A stretch of DNA of 64,000 bases from Sympetrum striolatum (Eukaryota > Arthropoda > Insecta > Odonata > Libellulidae): positions 57,420,939 to 57,484,938 of the forward strand of contig OX388351.1 of assembly GCA_947579665.1 (NCBI GenBank), written 5' to 3'. The translations under genes were made by a program, and so were the position numbers. A model generated the notes under the pieces. The model saw only the letters and a list, made by a program, of their open reading frames with translations, had not been told where the DNA came from and did no database searches. Of the stretch, positions 12,372-23,460 are shown one piece after another. Positions within the stretch are counted from its first letter, which is position 1. Each line of letters starts with the position of its first letter.

Positions 12372-12662
12372 ACAGGGTGCACCGGCATTAGTGACCAAGT
12401 GGTTAGCCTGCGAAGCGCTATCGCTCAAACCCCCCGGGTTCGAATCCCGCCTGATTGGGATTTTTCTGCTCAGGGAGTGGTTGTGTGTGTTAGTCTGACT
12501 TTCCCGTTCAGGGTTGGCGGCTGAAAGGGACCGTGAATCCGACTGTGAAAGTCATATCATCGCCAAAACTAACATTATCCTCATCATCATCCAATTCATC
12601 ATCTGACCCCATAAAAGAATATATGGGAATAAGGCTTAGCGAAAAAAAATAACGACAGGGTG
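12372..12662 (+). mobile_element. tRNA-derived SINE with 8-bp target-site duplication
   Basis: The head has a box A-like TAGTGACCAAGTGGTTAGCC and a box B GGGTTCGAATCCC (about 12439), the internal RNA polymerase III promoter of a tRNA. The body continues GATTTTTCTGCTCAGGGAGTGG and TTGTGTGTGTTAG and ends in an A-rich tail, GAAAAAAAATAACG. Direct repeats ACAGGGTG at 12372-12379 and 12655-12662 flank it and are probably the target-site duplication. The 5' 120 bp match the SINE at 40.7 kb but the 3' halves differ. It is not a functional tRNA gene: the cloverleaf is degenerate and a body follows. Confidence 0.88.
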
Positions 12663-14184
12663 GATCCACATTTATCAAGGATTGGAGTACTTTGGAACTT
12701 AATTAGAATGAAAAAGGTTTCTTTAATACCATTCAGCTTAAATATTACATATATATTCTATTTTAATCGAAATACTACTATTTTTAAGTAATATATTTAT
12801 GGAAAGCACGATAGCCGAGCGATATTCCCAATGAATGTCGTTTAAAACGTTTAAACAGATAAAGGTCAAGTTTATTATCGTCATTTACATGATAATACGA
12901 TTCGACAACTAGGCCGTTAATTTGCTAACACGGCCAATTTAACCGAATCAACCTTCGACGAAGATAACCAATAATCATTTTCGTTAATGTTATGTCCAAG
13001 CATTAAAAGGAAACACAGACCATTTAAAACTGCGATGGAAATTTGATTACCATTAACTCATTTCACTTTCGATTCGCATAAAAAGTTCAACTCACGGTAT
13101 CTTGGTGGCTTTATTGGCTGCTTTAAAGTCTATTTTTGAGCACTATACTTCGATTATTTCCTCTCAACTATTTTACATAGAGATAATTTCGGTTTTATAT
13201 ATTCAATACTCTACTTTTGCATTATAAACAATGCCTTTAAATGAATAAAACAATCAATTTAAAAACTAAACGAATTAAAGGAGTGCAAAAAATTTAAAAC
13301 ATAAATTACACAGGCCGACATGGTTTTGGTAACATTGATGTTGTTACTTGCTTCTTATTGTATTTTTGCGATAAATTCAGCTGTGTTTTTGAAAGTTGTC
13401 CAACACGTACAGTTTTTGAGAATTTTCCATAAACATTAAATAAACAAAGTAACTTATTCGTTAAATTTTATCTTTATATTTTCATGTTGGTATCTCTCTA
13501 AATGTATATCCAAACTATTTATCAGTTCATTAATTCACGGTATTTATATTTACTTTATATTCCTAAACCGAAGCGCAAACGAGGTCCCACATAAGTGTGA
13601 ATTTCGGTGCTCGCAAGCTCACTCAAACCCTCATTTCTCAAAGAGTTTTAAACTTACAGGGCATCATATACACTCATCATAAAGCTCTTAAAAATAACTT
13701 TATTCTTGTATACAATTTATTTCATTTTATTTTTTTTGTCTATTTTTAGGCAAAATACGATTCTCTACCTTTCGTTCCCAACCTCGGCCCGACGGCCCTC
13801 TTATACACCAATGACTTTCCAACTGTTAACATGCTTTCATTATCCTCTTATTCCTAGTAAGTAATGATGAACTACAGGGGATACGTTTATGACTTATTCT
13901 TAAGTTCAAAACACCCTTACAAGGGTACCAAACGTATTTAACCATGACGGTGTAGAAGTGGATAGGAAGGAGATGAGAAGTTTAATAGGTGATGAATAAA
14001 CGACGGACATGAATGCTTATGAAATATAAACTTTTATTATATATATAGTGTCTCCTTACATCGTTTAACATTGATGAAAAGGGGAAAAAAATATTCTAAG
14101 ATGAGAATTGCGGTTTCGGCAAACCCATGTGGAATTACGTTTGGGAAATAAAGATGAAAGTCATGTTTACGAAAAATCCTTACC
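12663..14184. other. AT-rich stretch without recognisable features
   Basis: No coding or repeat signal could be supported. The stretch around 13560-13640 is slightly GC-richer. Confidence 0.6.
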
Positions 14185-14412
14185 TGTTTGAGTTTTTTTG
14201 AGTTGGTATCTGTAATCAGTGACCCAAATTGGTTAAGAACAGCTATGTGTGTAGAATGACATATGTGTAGAATATGTGTGTGTATGAATATGTAGAATGA
14301 CGACAAGGAAAAAAGTAAAAGTTACAATAACATAAAAACTTATGTGGTGGGACTTTTGTAGGTTGATATCTGTTATCAACGACCCAAAATTAGTTGAGAA
14401 TAGCTATTAACA
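14185..14412 (+). repeat. Short local direct duplication
   Basis: A block with TATCTGTAATCAGTGACCCAA and AAGAACAGCTAT at about 14203-14247 recurs as TATCTGTTATCAACGACCCAA and GAGAATAGCTAT at about 14368-14408, a period near 157 bp. GTAGAATGAC repeats and TGTGTG runs lie between. It is probably a small tandem duplication that has diverged. The 89-codon minus-strand ORF at 14037-14306 overlaps only one unit and is not supported. Confidence 0.55.
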
Positions 14413-14659
14413 TCCATGTAACTGAAAAAATGTTAAAATTTGTCGGCCTGTGCTATTAGTAGGTAGGGAAGAATTGGAATTTTAGAACCATCAAATCAAA
14501 CCGTCACTCAGTCAAATCAGTAATGATATCCATATGTATGAAAATATAACCTTATCATTTTTGGTTTGATTATATAATCGCGGGTTTATCTCGTTTTCTT
14601 TCTTGAGTGGGAGTCTTTCTGCGCAGCTCAAAACAAAAATATTCAAAGTTGAACAAGGA

Positions 14660-14735
14660 GTGAAAAATTGTGACATGACTGGGACACGAACCCAGATCCC
14701 CCACTTTCCGGGGGTTGGAAGTTCTTACAAAAATA
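14660..14735 (-). mobile_element. tRNA-like SINE fragment
   Basis: On the minus strand it contains box B GGGTTCGTGTCCCAG followed by a GTCACAATTTTTCACTCC segment. The plus strand matches the left arm and loop of the tRNA-like foldback at 38914-39018 (GTGAAAAATNGTGACA, then AAACCCGGG/GAACCCAGA, then CCCCCACTTTC). No paired second arm is present here. The plus-strand ORF 14603-14818 crosses it by chance. Confidence 0.65.
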
Positions 14736-14819
14736 TTCGTAATTCTCTTGGACCCCTATCAGATATTTTTTCCACAGTTATCGTAAACAATGAACAAACG
14801 TTTGATCGAGAGATGTGAT

Positions 14820-15665
14820 AGCTATTTTATCAATATGTGGTCCTTCCTGGCTCTAGGAGTCCATAGCTCCAGTAAAATATTTTTACACTTACAAACTCTG
14901 AAATGTTTTTTTTTTGTATTCTGAGAAATTTTTGGTTCTGTTAACATATTTCTTCCACAGATCTAGAAATGTTGTACGTTCGTTTGGTGGCAGTTTATTG
15001 GAGTATTATGCAACCTACAATACACAGTTTCGTGTATCTTGAATTATTCCCTCCTTAGAATTACTCAATATGATAAAAGTCTAGGCAAAAATTCATCACC
15101 AGGCTTTCAGAAAACCATAACCAATTTTTTTTGTTTTCTCAATAAGAATTAGTATGTTCTTTGACACTCTTGTCCTTGTTCTACAGTTATCAAACTCTGG
15201 ATTCACCATGTGCAAAATGTGGAAAACCATGTGGAAAATCTTCTGCAGTGCAATGTTTCTAACATAGTTTGAATAGCATTGTCCCCTAGGTAAGTCCCAC
15301 AACCAGCTAGCTCTCTCATGTTCATACGGTGATTCTCCCTGCTGCGGAGACCAAGCCTCAATATCGTCCATACATGGCATTGACCTACAACCTTATTGGG
15401 TGGATCGACGATGCTGTTATTGGTGGCTTCCAAATCAAAAACCCCGCATTACTAATGGAATTCAAAGACGTTGATCCGTAAACATTTTTCAACTACTGAT
15501 GAATTTCTGGGCCAATATTTCAAAAGAAATTTCATGCCCTCATGTTGTGTCAACTATTTATCGCAAACCGCTGCATTCCCAAAAAATTATTGTGGGATCC
15601 TCGGCATGAATATTTTCTTCCGAGTGTTACAGAAAGCACCACAAATGTGTTATATGTACTGATTG
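14820..15665 (-). other. Region with overlapping minus-strand ORFs, unrecognised
   Basis: Two overlapping minus-strand frames (15096-15380, 94 codons; 15203-15433, 76 codons) lie in slightly GC-richer sequence. The proteins have several Trp and Cys residues but no family motif I know. An old transposon or a retropseudogene is possible. A frame switch between the two would be needed to give one product, and I cannot align them to anything. Confidence 0.25.
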
Positions 15666-16833
15666 GTTCTATTAATTTATACACAGAGGTTCTCAACAAT
15701 TGAAAAACACTTTATGTTATTCTCTCCTAAATTGACTAGTTCCATTTGAAATTAATTTTGTATCTCATCTAGATTATTATCTCTTTTACAGAATTCCGCT
15801 AACGCTGAAAATTTTACAATTTTCTATAAAACATAATGCTTCACGGTAAAAACAAGGGAGGGCCATTAGACATTTTATATCGTTATGGAAGTAAACAATT
15901 CAATAATGAAATAAAAATAATAAATAATAAAAAAATATGCCACATGGAGATGAGATTCTAAAAGGTCGCATAGCAACATAATTAAAAATGCTTGCTAATT
16001 AAATGAATTTCATTAAATTCTAATTGGTTAATTTATCAACCTCGTTGAATAATCATGATAAATATTCTTAGATTCTATTAACTAAGAAAGCAATACTGAG
16101 TGTATTAACGATATAGTCGATCTGAGTTCCAACCGGTTATTGCTGTAGCGACGATTTCAGTACAAACCAATCACCTATGACTTATTAGATACAGAGACAC
16201 TAATTTCCTTGAAAGTTATTATAATCTACCCTAAAAAGATCCTTAAAACGATTGATAGTTTGAAATCACATCCACAACTATAGTCATATCAAGAGCTCAA
16301 TAAGCTCAGGGATAATTCCGTAGAAAGCTTACGATAACAGATGCAAGGAAACCATAGTCCGCTTTTTGGATGGCTAAGCTTCGCAGTTGAGTCTTTAATC
16401 ATATTATCTGCCGGATTAAACCGACTGATCCTTCTTGTTACTCGACCATACACTGGATTAGTTCAATTAGGGTAACTAACAAGAGCCTAAATGATACTTA
16501 TCGACCTTATCAATACAGATTAACATGTGTCTTCGCATGAAAACACCATGATGTTTGATCCCAAATGAGAATATTAGCATCATCCACCAGGGCATCCATC
16601 AGATACTAATAATTTCCATTGGAGACTCACTGATTAGGACGACTAAAAAATATAAATATTTTTGCTTGAACCTTTAGTCTTTTATTAGTTTGAAGAAGCT
16701 TTGCTAAATTCATTTAATTGTCTATTTAAATAATAAGTCATTTACGAGGAAAATAAATATAAATTATGTTCATCTAAAAGGCAATCTATGTAAATTAACC
16801 TTCTCACCAAAGGTTACAATATTTTCTAAATGA
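15666..16833. other. AT-rich stretch without recognisable features
   Basis: No gene, RNA or transposon end is recognised in this 1.2-kb stretch. Confidence 0.6.
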
Positions 16834-18672
16834 TTAACCCTTAATTAGCTGCATCAAAAAGTCACATGATCAGTCGCGTGGGGTCAATATGTCCCCAAAT
16901 GTCTTTGCATTTTTCAGACCCCTTTCAACGGTAAATCAATTGATTCTATGTATTATAGTTCATAAATCATTCTTTAAAAAATGTATATAACTTTATAAAC
17001 GTATTACCATTTTCCGTAAAAATTATTAATTTTATAAATTGTTGTTTGTTGTACCCAAATTGCAGGTATTTGTATAAGATATATTTTTTAGTATTAAAAA
17101 TTGACATAGGAATTTCAAACTTATGAAATATGTGGAAGAGGAATTATTATTTTGATTTCTTTTAGCAAAATTGCACGATTTTTTTTAATTTTATCTGTAT
17201 AAAAATGATAAATATTGATTTCTCTCCTTGCTTCATTATTGGAATTTTGTTAACACAGATTTTCTCAGTGAGAATGAATGAAGTAACTTGAGATCCCTTA
17301 TAGCATTTAAATATTATAGATACAAGATACAACATCACTGATTTTAAACCTAAGGATAAGGTAGTATATTTCTCAGGCATAATAAGATAACCTAACTGGA
17401 ATATCCAAAGAAAAGAGTCCAATTTTTACTCTTGATAATGAATAATGGCTAAAAACTCCAAAAAACAGTGCTATCATCGTTTGCCATGATTTTATATAAT
17501 TATTACATAAAACTTTACAAGTTGGAGCTAATTTAACCCTTTTACTAATAATTCAAAGATAAAATTATTTTATAACAAATACAGTGTATGTATATAAATA
17601 TAAAATTAAACTATTTCCAGCGTTAGAATTTTTTGGTAATATTTTAAGTTTTTTTAATTAAAATGTTAAAAATATTTAAAACGGTTTATTCATTGACTAC
17701 GTTAAAATTAAACATTAAATTATAATTTGGTCTTTGCAAACAAATTCTCTACAAGTTATAAACATTTTTGCAACTTTTCCATTTTTTTCCAGTAGCAAAA
17801 AGAACACTGAAACTGCGAGGTCTGTCAGAGGTAGGTCTTTTGGCCTCACCTTGTCTTTGCGACACTATTATTCATATACTACTTTGAAATTACATAGGAA
17901 TTGATATTAATTGTTGATTATTACTCCCATTTAATATATATCTTTTATTATTTTCAACCGCTTTCCACATTGTTATCCAGCTCACGCCACCTTTGTTTGG
18001 AAAACAGAGAGGAGTTACGAAAACGTTTATACGATAAAACTGAACGGAAAATAATCCTGAATATGATAATTTAATAATCTTTGCAGAGGTTTTATTCCTG
18101 AAAATATTAATGTTTAACTTTTTAAGCAAATTGTAATTAGAAATATGTGATCAATCAATATAAAATTAATTTTTTCGTTTACAAAAAATGTTTTTGTAAC
18201 TGTTGTAGTGTAGTGTAGCCCTGCATAGATATTGGTAAAATTTGATTATAATTTTTATTTATTTCATAATTGAGATTTTTGAATGCTTAAAGAAAGCAGA
18301 ATAGTTATATTTCGAATAATGTTCGGTAAAATCTAAAAAATACCCGCAAAAACATTTTGGAAATTCATTATTTTTTCAGTTGGTATGCATAAAATCTTCT
18401 TCGTTATCTTTGTAATACTTAGCAATTTTTACATATATTGTCGCTAAAAAATTATTAAAACATTGTTTAGATAATTATTTAAATTTATTTTTGAAGATTT
18501 GGTAACAGACTTTTTATTGCTTAAACTTAGCATAATTCCCAAGCAATCATAAGAAATTACAAATCTTTACAAAACGAAAATTTGGTGGAAATTTCTTGAT
18601 TAGTTTTTGTTTTACCAAAGGAAAGACACACCCTGGGGTCTTATTGACCCCACGCGACTCATTAAGGGTTAA
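16834..18672. mobile_element. piggyBac-like element, degenerate or non-autonomous
   Basis: TTAA at 16834-16837 and TTAA at 18669-18672 bound a 1831-bp segment. The left end is CCCTTAATTAG, about 24 bp of extra sequence, then GTCGCGTGGGGTCAATATG. The right end, reverse complemented, is CCCTTAATGAGTCGCGTGGG continuing into GTCAATAAGACCCC. TTAA target sites, CCC at the tip and GGGGTCA..GACCCC subterminal blocks are typical of piggyBac-like elements. The inside is AT-rich, with only short frames (minus 17162-17422 and 17890-18129). I cannot see the DDE transposase or the C-terminal Cys-rich zinc-binding domain, so it is non-autonomous or heavily decayed. Confidence 0.85.
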
Positions 18673-19570
18673 ATAAGTGTAATTACAGGACTCAGTATGA
18701 TAATGTCTTCAGTTATAATTACACTCACAATTCATCAGACGAGCATCTTTTCATTTGTAAGATTGTTTGTTTAAGTCTAGGGAAAATTAGCAAGGTATTT
18801 GAATACAGTTTTAATTAGGTAAGCTCGTATCAATCTACCAAATATTATTCCCTTTTTAACTAATGAATTTTCTAATATACATTCCACTTAAAGCAAATGC
18901 AAAATATATCATCATGCCTATTCTATAAATTAACTCGACCACCACTCGGTAAACCAGATCCTGTATAAAAGAAATTACCAAACATTCTGGAAACAATTAC
19001 TGCATGAAATTTTCTTTTTAAATATAAAATTCCGATCTAAATTGTTGAAACCATTAGCATTAGTAGCGAGAATTAATTAACAAAGTAAACATTTTTAATT
19101 GACGTGATTATGAAAGTGAACATTAGAGTAAATCCCAGAGGAACTTACATAAGGAAACAGATGCTTATTTATGAAAAAAGGTGATCGCGGGTCTCATATT
19201 CAAAAGGAGAGAGTGAAAATAATTAATTAAAAAATTAAATTTCTTAATACATAAGGTTTAGGTTTCTTAGACTCCGATTTTGCAGCAAGGTTTTTGATAG
19301 TTTTGAATTAAATGGGGTAATATTCTCGAAATTTCTCTAAAAGATCCTATTTTAGATTACTGTCATTCATTTTCCATGGATTTCAAATTTTTGGGCACTC
19401 GTAATTATAATATTGTTTACAGATGGGTTTTTGAGTAGAAAATTTCAATCTCATCTTGACGATATTTAATAACTTTTAACCATATCGTTTAATATAATCT
19501 GTTGTTTTCGATATTTCTAATCATTAAGCGTTCCTGAATGCGTAGCATGAAAACTAGAAGTAATGCTCTA
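18673..19570. other. AT-rich stretch without recognisable features
   Basis: Nothing could be supported between the piggyBac-like element and the next GC-richer island. Confidence 0.6.
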
Positions 19571-20180
19571 CCCTTCCATAAAATATTTTAGCGTCAATCC
19601 TCATCTACCAGCCACCGATAGTATCGGAACCCGTAGGCACTAGTGGCAGGACCACTTGTCCCTGCACGGTAGTTAATGAGGAGCGTCCCGCCAAAAGAGA
19701 TCGCCATTGACGAGCTTCCGACGGCGAAAAAACACCGTGAGCCGCCGAGGTGTTCTAGCCGCCGGTCAGCCGATGAGTGTCGCGGGAGTGATAATCCTCA
19801 CTCAAAGAGCACGCATCTCCGGAAGAATGCGACGTCACGGCCAGTCCGCGATCAAAGAGCCACCGATAAATTATTTCGTACCCGACGGGAGGCCCTTATT
19901 CCCAGCACACAGGAGGAGGTAATGAGCTGTGTCCTGTCCCAGGGCAGCCGTCGAGTAAAGTGGATTCCCCGATATTTGTGTGGGAGAGCGAAGGGATGAG
20001 AATAGAGTGGGATACATTCGGAGGTCGGAAGAGGTGAGAGAAAGTTAGATGGGGTGGTAAGCGTGGGAAATACGATTTCTTCCTAACAATTGCGCATCCC
20101 CATAGCCCCGCGCTGGACATTTCCCTAAGAAAGAATTCCATGACGGACATTTTCGCACCTTAAATTTTGACCAAACAGAA
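19570..20180. other. GC-richer non-repetitive island
   Basis: CpG-rich sequence (for example GACGAGCTTCCGACGGCG near 19709) with three overlapping frames: plus 19676-19999 (107 codons), plus 19707-19922 and minus 19896-20150. The 107-codon frame is rich in Arg and Ser with no domain I know. Its openness in several frames is best explained by base composition. A real first exon cannot be excluded without expression data. Confidence 0.4.
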
Positions 20181-20418
20181 ATTTGCAGAAAATCAGCATG
20201 AAGACCCTTCTTCCAACCCAGCCTGTCATGGGCTTACGTATTTAAACTGAAGTAAACCTGGAATTTCATGCTAAATGGAAGCTAAAAATAAGCGTCGATT
20301 AAATACATCCATTTCCGTACCTTTTAGTTGCTTCTTATGTCTCAATAATCTAATTTAATGCAATTTCTTTCCTTTGTTGATAATTTACCCCAACCTTTAC
20401 GTCATCTTTACGTTTATT
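20181..20418. other. Intervening AT-rich sequence
   Basis: No feature seen between the island and the MITE. Confidence 0.5.
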
Positions 20419-20501
20419 GTACACTCCTGGCCAAAATTAACGCAGCACCTCCCTAGCGATCCTTACGGCCGGTGCTGCGTTAATTTTGGCCAGGAGTGTA
20501 C
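20419..20501. mobile_element. 83-bp palindromic MITE, copy 2 (perfect arms)
   Basis: This copy has perfectly complementary 31-bp arms (GTACACTCCTGGCCAAAATT plus AACGCAGCACC, and the reverse complement) around a 21-bp centre. TA lies at each border (20420-20421 and 20499-20500). Only three positions differ from the copy at 31.0 kb, so the family moved fairly recently. The transcript would fold into a long hairpin, a form that can feed small-RNA pathways. Confidence 0.93.
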
Positions 20502-20514
20502 TAATGCCATGCAC

Positions 20515-20680
20515 CCCATTTGTCTTTTTTTTGTATTCAATTATCAATTACTTTATTTAACATTTCCTCTCCTCTCAATATTTGACCCACCCATTTCCTC
20601 TGTCGTTGCCTGATTACTTTAATTAAAACCATCTCTTCCACAATCATCCCTAGTACCTCCGTTTTATTCTGCCAACCCTA
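20515..20680 (-). pseudogene. Non-LTR retrotransposon ORF2 C-terminal remnant
   Basis: Minus-strand translation in one frame from about 20657 down to about 20540 gives VLGMIVEEMVLIK, VIRQRQRKWVGQILRG, then NKVID followed by a stop. This is the region after the reverse transcriptase fingers/palm in arthropod LINEs, with the usual pattern of an Ile-Arg-x-Arg-Gln stretch, a W-x-G-x-x-L-R-G block and VIEG. The upstream WVGRIKR part is in another frame. The piece is about 55 codons of a roughly 900-1000 codon protein, so it is dead. It is the same family group as 45.4 and 50.4 kb, all on the minus strand. Confidence 0.8.
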
Positions 20681-20732
20681 CTTTTAGTCTCAATCTCGCC
20701 CGAATAAAGCCGTTTTATTATTATTATTATTA
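20681..20732 (+). mobile_element. Retroelement 3' end with AATAAA and (TTA)n tail
   Basis: CTTTTAGTCTCAATCTCGCC, then CGAATAAAGCCG, then (TTA)n. An almost identical 3' end occurs at 35513-35564 and a diverged one at about 48841-48884. AATAAA just upstream of a simple tail is typical of a LINE or SINE 3' terminus. It abuts the reverse transcriptase remnant, which reads on the other strand, so it is a severely 5'-truncated insertion next to or into that remnant. Confidence 0.75.
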
Positions 20733-23460
20733 CTTACTCTTTCTATTTCAGACTGCAACCAAATCTCCAATATCACCAAAATTTCGATTTTTTCTTTATT
20801 TTTAGGAAAAGAAAAAAAACACGACACCCACAAAGAGGTGAAAAATCCGCGCAAAAAAAACAAAAGTGTTTAACGTGAAAAGAAATATAAGAGTCATCAA
20901 ATTAAAACTAGATAGAACTAATAGATTGTTGTATCACATAGAAATGTATTCATAGAGAAATAAAGAAAATAAAAATGAGACTGTAAACATTTGATGTTTC
21001 TAGAAAGAGATGGAAGACTGTTGGATGTAATGGTATTTGAAAGGAAATGGAAGGTGTAAGCAAAATTCACGATGGATTAGAGCAACCGGAAGGAAACTGG
21101 GGGGAATGACGGGCCATCAGTATGAAGGACGGCAATGGACCTGCTAAAGAACACTTCGTGGGGAGTAACGAATGGTTCCGTAGATAGGCCGCGAGATATC
21201 TCAGGTCATAACTGTCTCGAGGACAGGGCATTTTATCCCAAGCGGGACTCAATGTGATCGTAAGAATATACCTTCAAGGCCGTGGATGAACCCTTACTAG
21301 TCTCGGAATCGCCTACCTACTCAAATAAATACTCCGTGGAAGAAAGATAAACCAGATATCGGTTTGAAGATGATGTGCCTTTGAGTGTGATAACCTTTGT
21401 GTGAGTAGAATAAAAGATTTAATATGTTGACCTTAATAATCTTAATTATCTTAATATTGAAGTGAAGATCAGTATGAATTTTGATCCAGAACTTCAAGAA
21501 TTATGGATAGAGATAAGTATTTCAATAACCGATTTACAATCAGTACTCCATAAATGCTATCCTTAAGAGGACTTCCAAACATAACATTAACAAGGGCATT
21601 TTTCAGCCTTCCACGGAAAATGTTATCTAACATAATAAAAATTTAAATTCACTAATCAGTAAAGTTTTGAAGCAGTGTGAATTGAGTATCTGTGAATATA
21701 GTCCAAGTATTATAGATCAATTTTTATTCATCTATTCTTAGACCACATTTCGAAAATTCTATCCTTACGAGGTCTTCAGATTGAATTGTGAACCGACCAA
21801 CACTTTTTTAGTTCATTAATAATTATTTTTTCATTTTGTAACGAAATATCCACACAAAATAGTTTAATTTTGAGGGATGTGTAGGATGCGCCTGATATTG
21901 AAGATTGAAGTAGGAAATTTTCAATATAGCGTACCGATGAGTAACATTTTAGAGCTATATGGATAATGCCAACAACTGGTAGGGGAGTGAAAACGCAGCA
22001 ATATCGCACTTATTCTACTGATACGTCATTGCCAGGATTCCTGTGCTATTCTGAGGGCGTAAACACCTAGTTGAATATGATTCCGTATAAAATGTAAATT
22101 GTGCTTAAGATAGGTCATTACTGTAGAAAACTTTTACCGAAAGCTTTACGGCGAGACCAAGCTCTTACAACCTTTTATTGAGTCAAAGAAATCATCTGAA
22201 AATTTTAATGTCAGATTTATTGATAAAATAAATAAGAAATTCATTAGACATTCAATTTAGATCCCTAAATTGAATATTCAAAACCAGGATAACATCTCGA
22301 GAGGAGCAATTTAAAGTAAATGTTTCTGAACATTTTGTAGCAACAACGGCTAGTCAAAGTAAATAACATGACAAACAACATTATACTGAATTAGATATGT
22401 TTACTTCCCTGAAACACGCAGATATTTATTATTTACATAAGAAGATGAATAATTTCGCCAACGAAGACGTAATATCATCGGTCTCTCTCCATCTACTTCC
22501 ATTTTTTTTATTTTTGAAACGCTATGGGCAGAGAGGAAATAAATTCTCATGTAGCCTTAATTGAAATCATTACAGAGGAAACATTAGTATAACTACTTTC
22601 CCCTGTAATTCCTTTTAACGTCATTGTGTACGGCCATTTTTGTATATTTTTAAATTTAAAATCTTTTATCAGCTCCATAAAACCAACTTAATTTAACTTT
22701 TCATGGAGGTGTTATTTACAATAATGACATTAATAAAATAACGAAAAGGGGATGAAAATACATACGAATAATATGATAGAGAAAACGGTTTTGATAAAAC
22801 AAAAATTGCGAGTTAAAGATCTGAAAACTTTTCTCAACCGAAATATGAGTAGCACTTAATTATCACATGTATGAAGCGAAGATTTTGTATTTAAGTTTTC
22901 TTTCTTGGAAAAGTTTCAGGAGATGTACTTAGTAGAGTAGACAGCATAATACCCCTCATTTATTAAAAAGTTGGTTAAAATTTGGTTATCTTCAGGGTTA
23001 AAAATTTAAACCAAGCTTGAGTGCATTTGACTAAGAAATATTTAGCGTTCGACGCTTTATCTTTATGAATTAAATTTAAATCAATTAAACATTTTTATAT
23101 TTCATTCCTAGCATATGATGATTTTATTTCTTTTATGTATGTTTTATATTCCAACATTCACTAAACTTATATGCAGCATTTACTTACAAAAGTTCACCAT
23201 ATATGTTAGCATCTAATAGTATAAAGATCTTGTATTTTTGCCAAAGCTCCTTTAATTTATATAAAAGGTTATATGTGGTGAAGTAACAAAAATTTCAAGA
23301 AATATCTACTCCATGTCGTCAATCACTGTTAATTTTCATTAAAATTTTCTAATTTTCCCATCAAGCGTGGATTTCCTTTATAGTTAGTTCCTCAAATAAC
23401 TTAACCAATAAACCAAATAATAAAATAAAGATGCCAATTACAAGAAAGTTCCCTGCTAAA
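20733..23460. other. Long AT-rich stretch without recognisable genes
   Basis: About 2.7 kb. The region 21000-21260 is GC-richer and carries a 61-codon minus-strand frame with no known motif; it may be another decayed repeat. A weak duplication links blocks near 21560 and 21760 (CTATCCTTA..GAGG.CTTC). No host exon is recognised. Confidence 0.5.

Noticed and set aside
12380..12460. True tRNA gene at the SINE head
   Set aside because: The B box is good but the cloverleaf stems are degenerate and a SINE body with an A-tail and target duplication follows.
19676..19999. 107-codon plus-strand frame
   Set aside because: Arg/Ser-rich with no motif. Open frames overlap it on both strands, as expected from composition.
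21067..21252. 61-codon minus-strand frame in a GC-richer patch
   Set aside because: I suspected a decayed transposon end but could match neither frame to any known segment.
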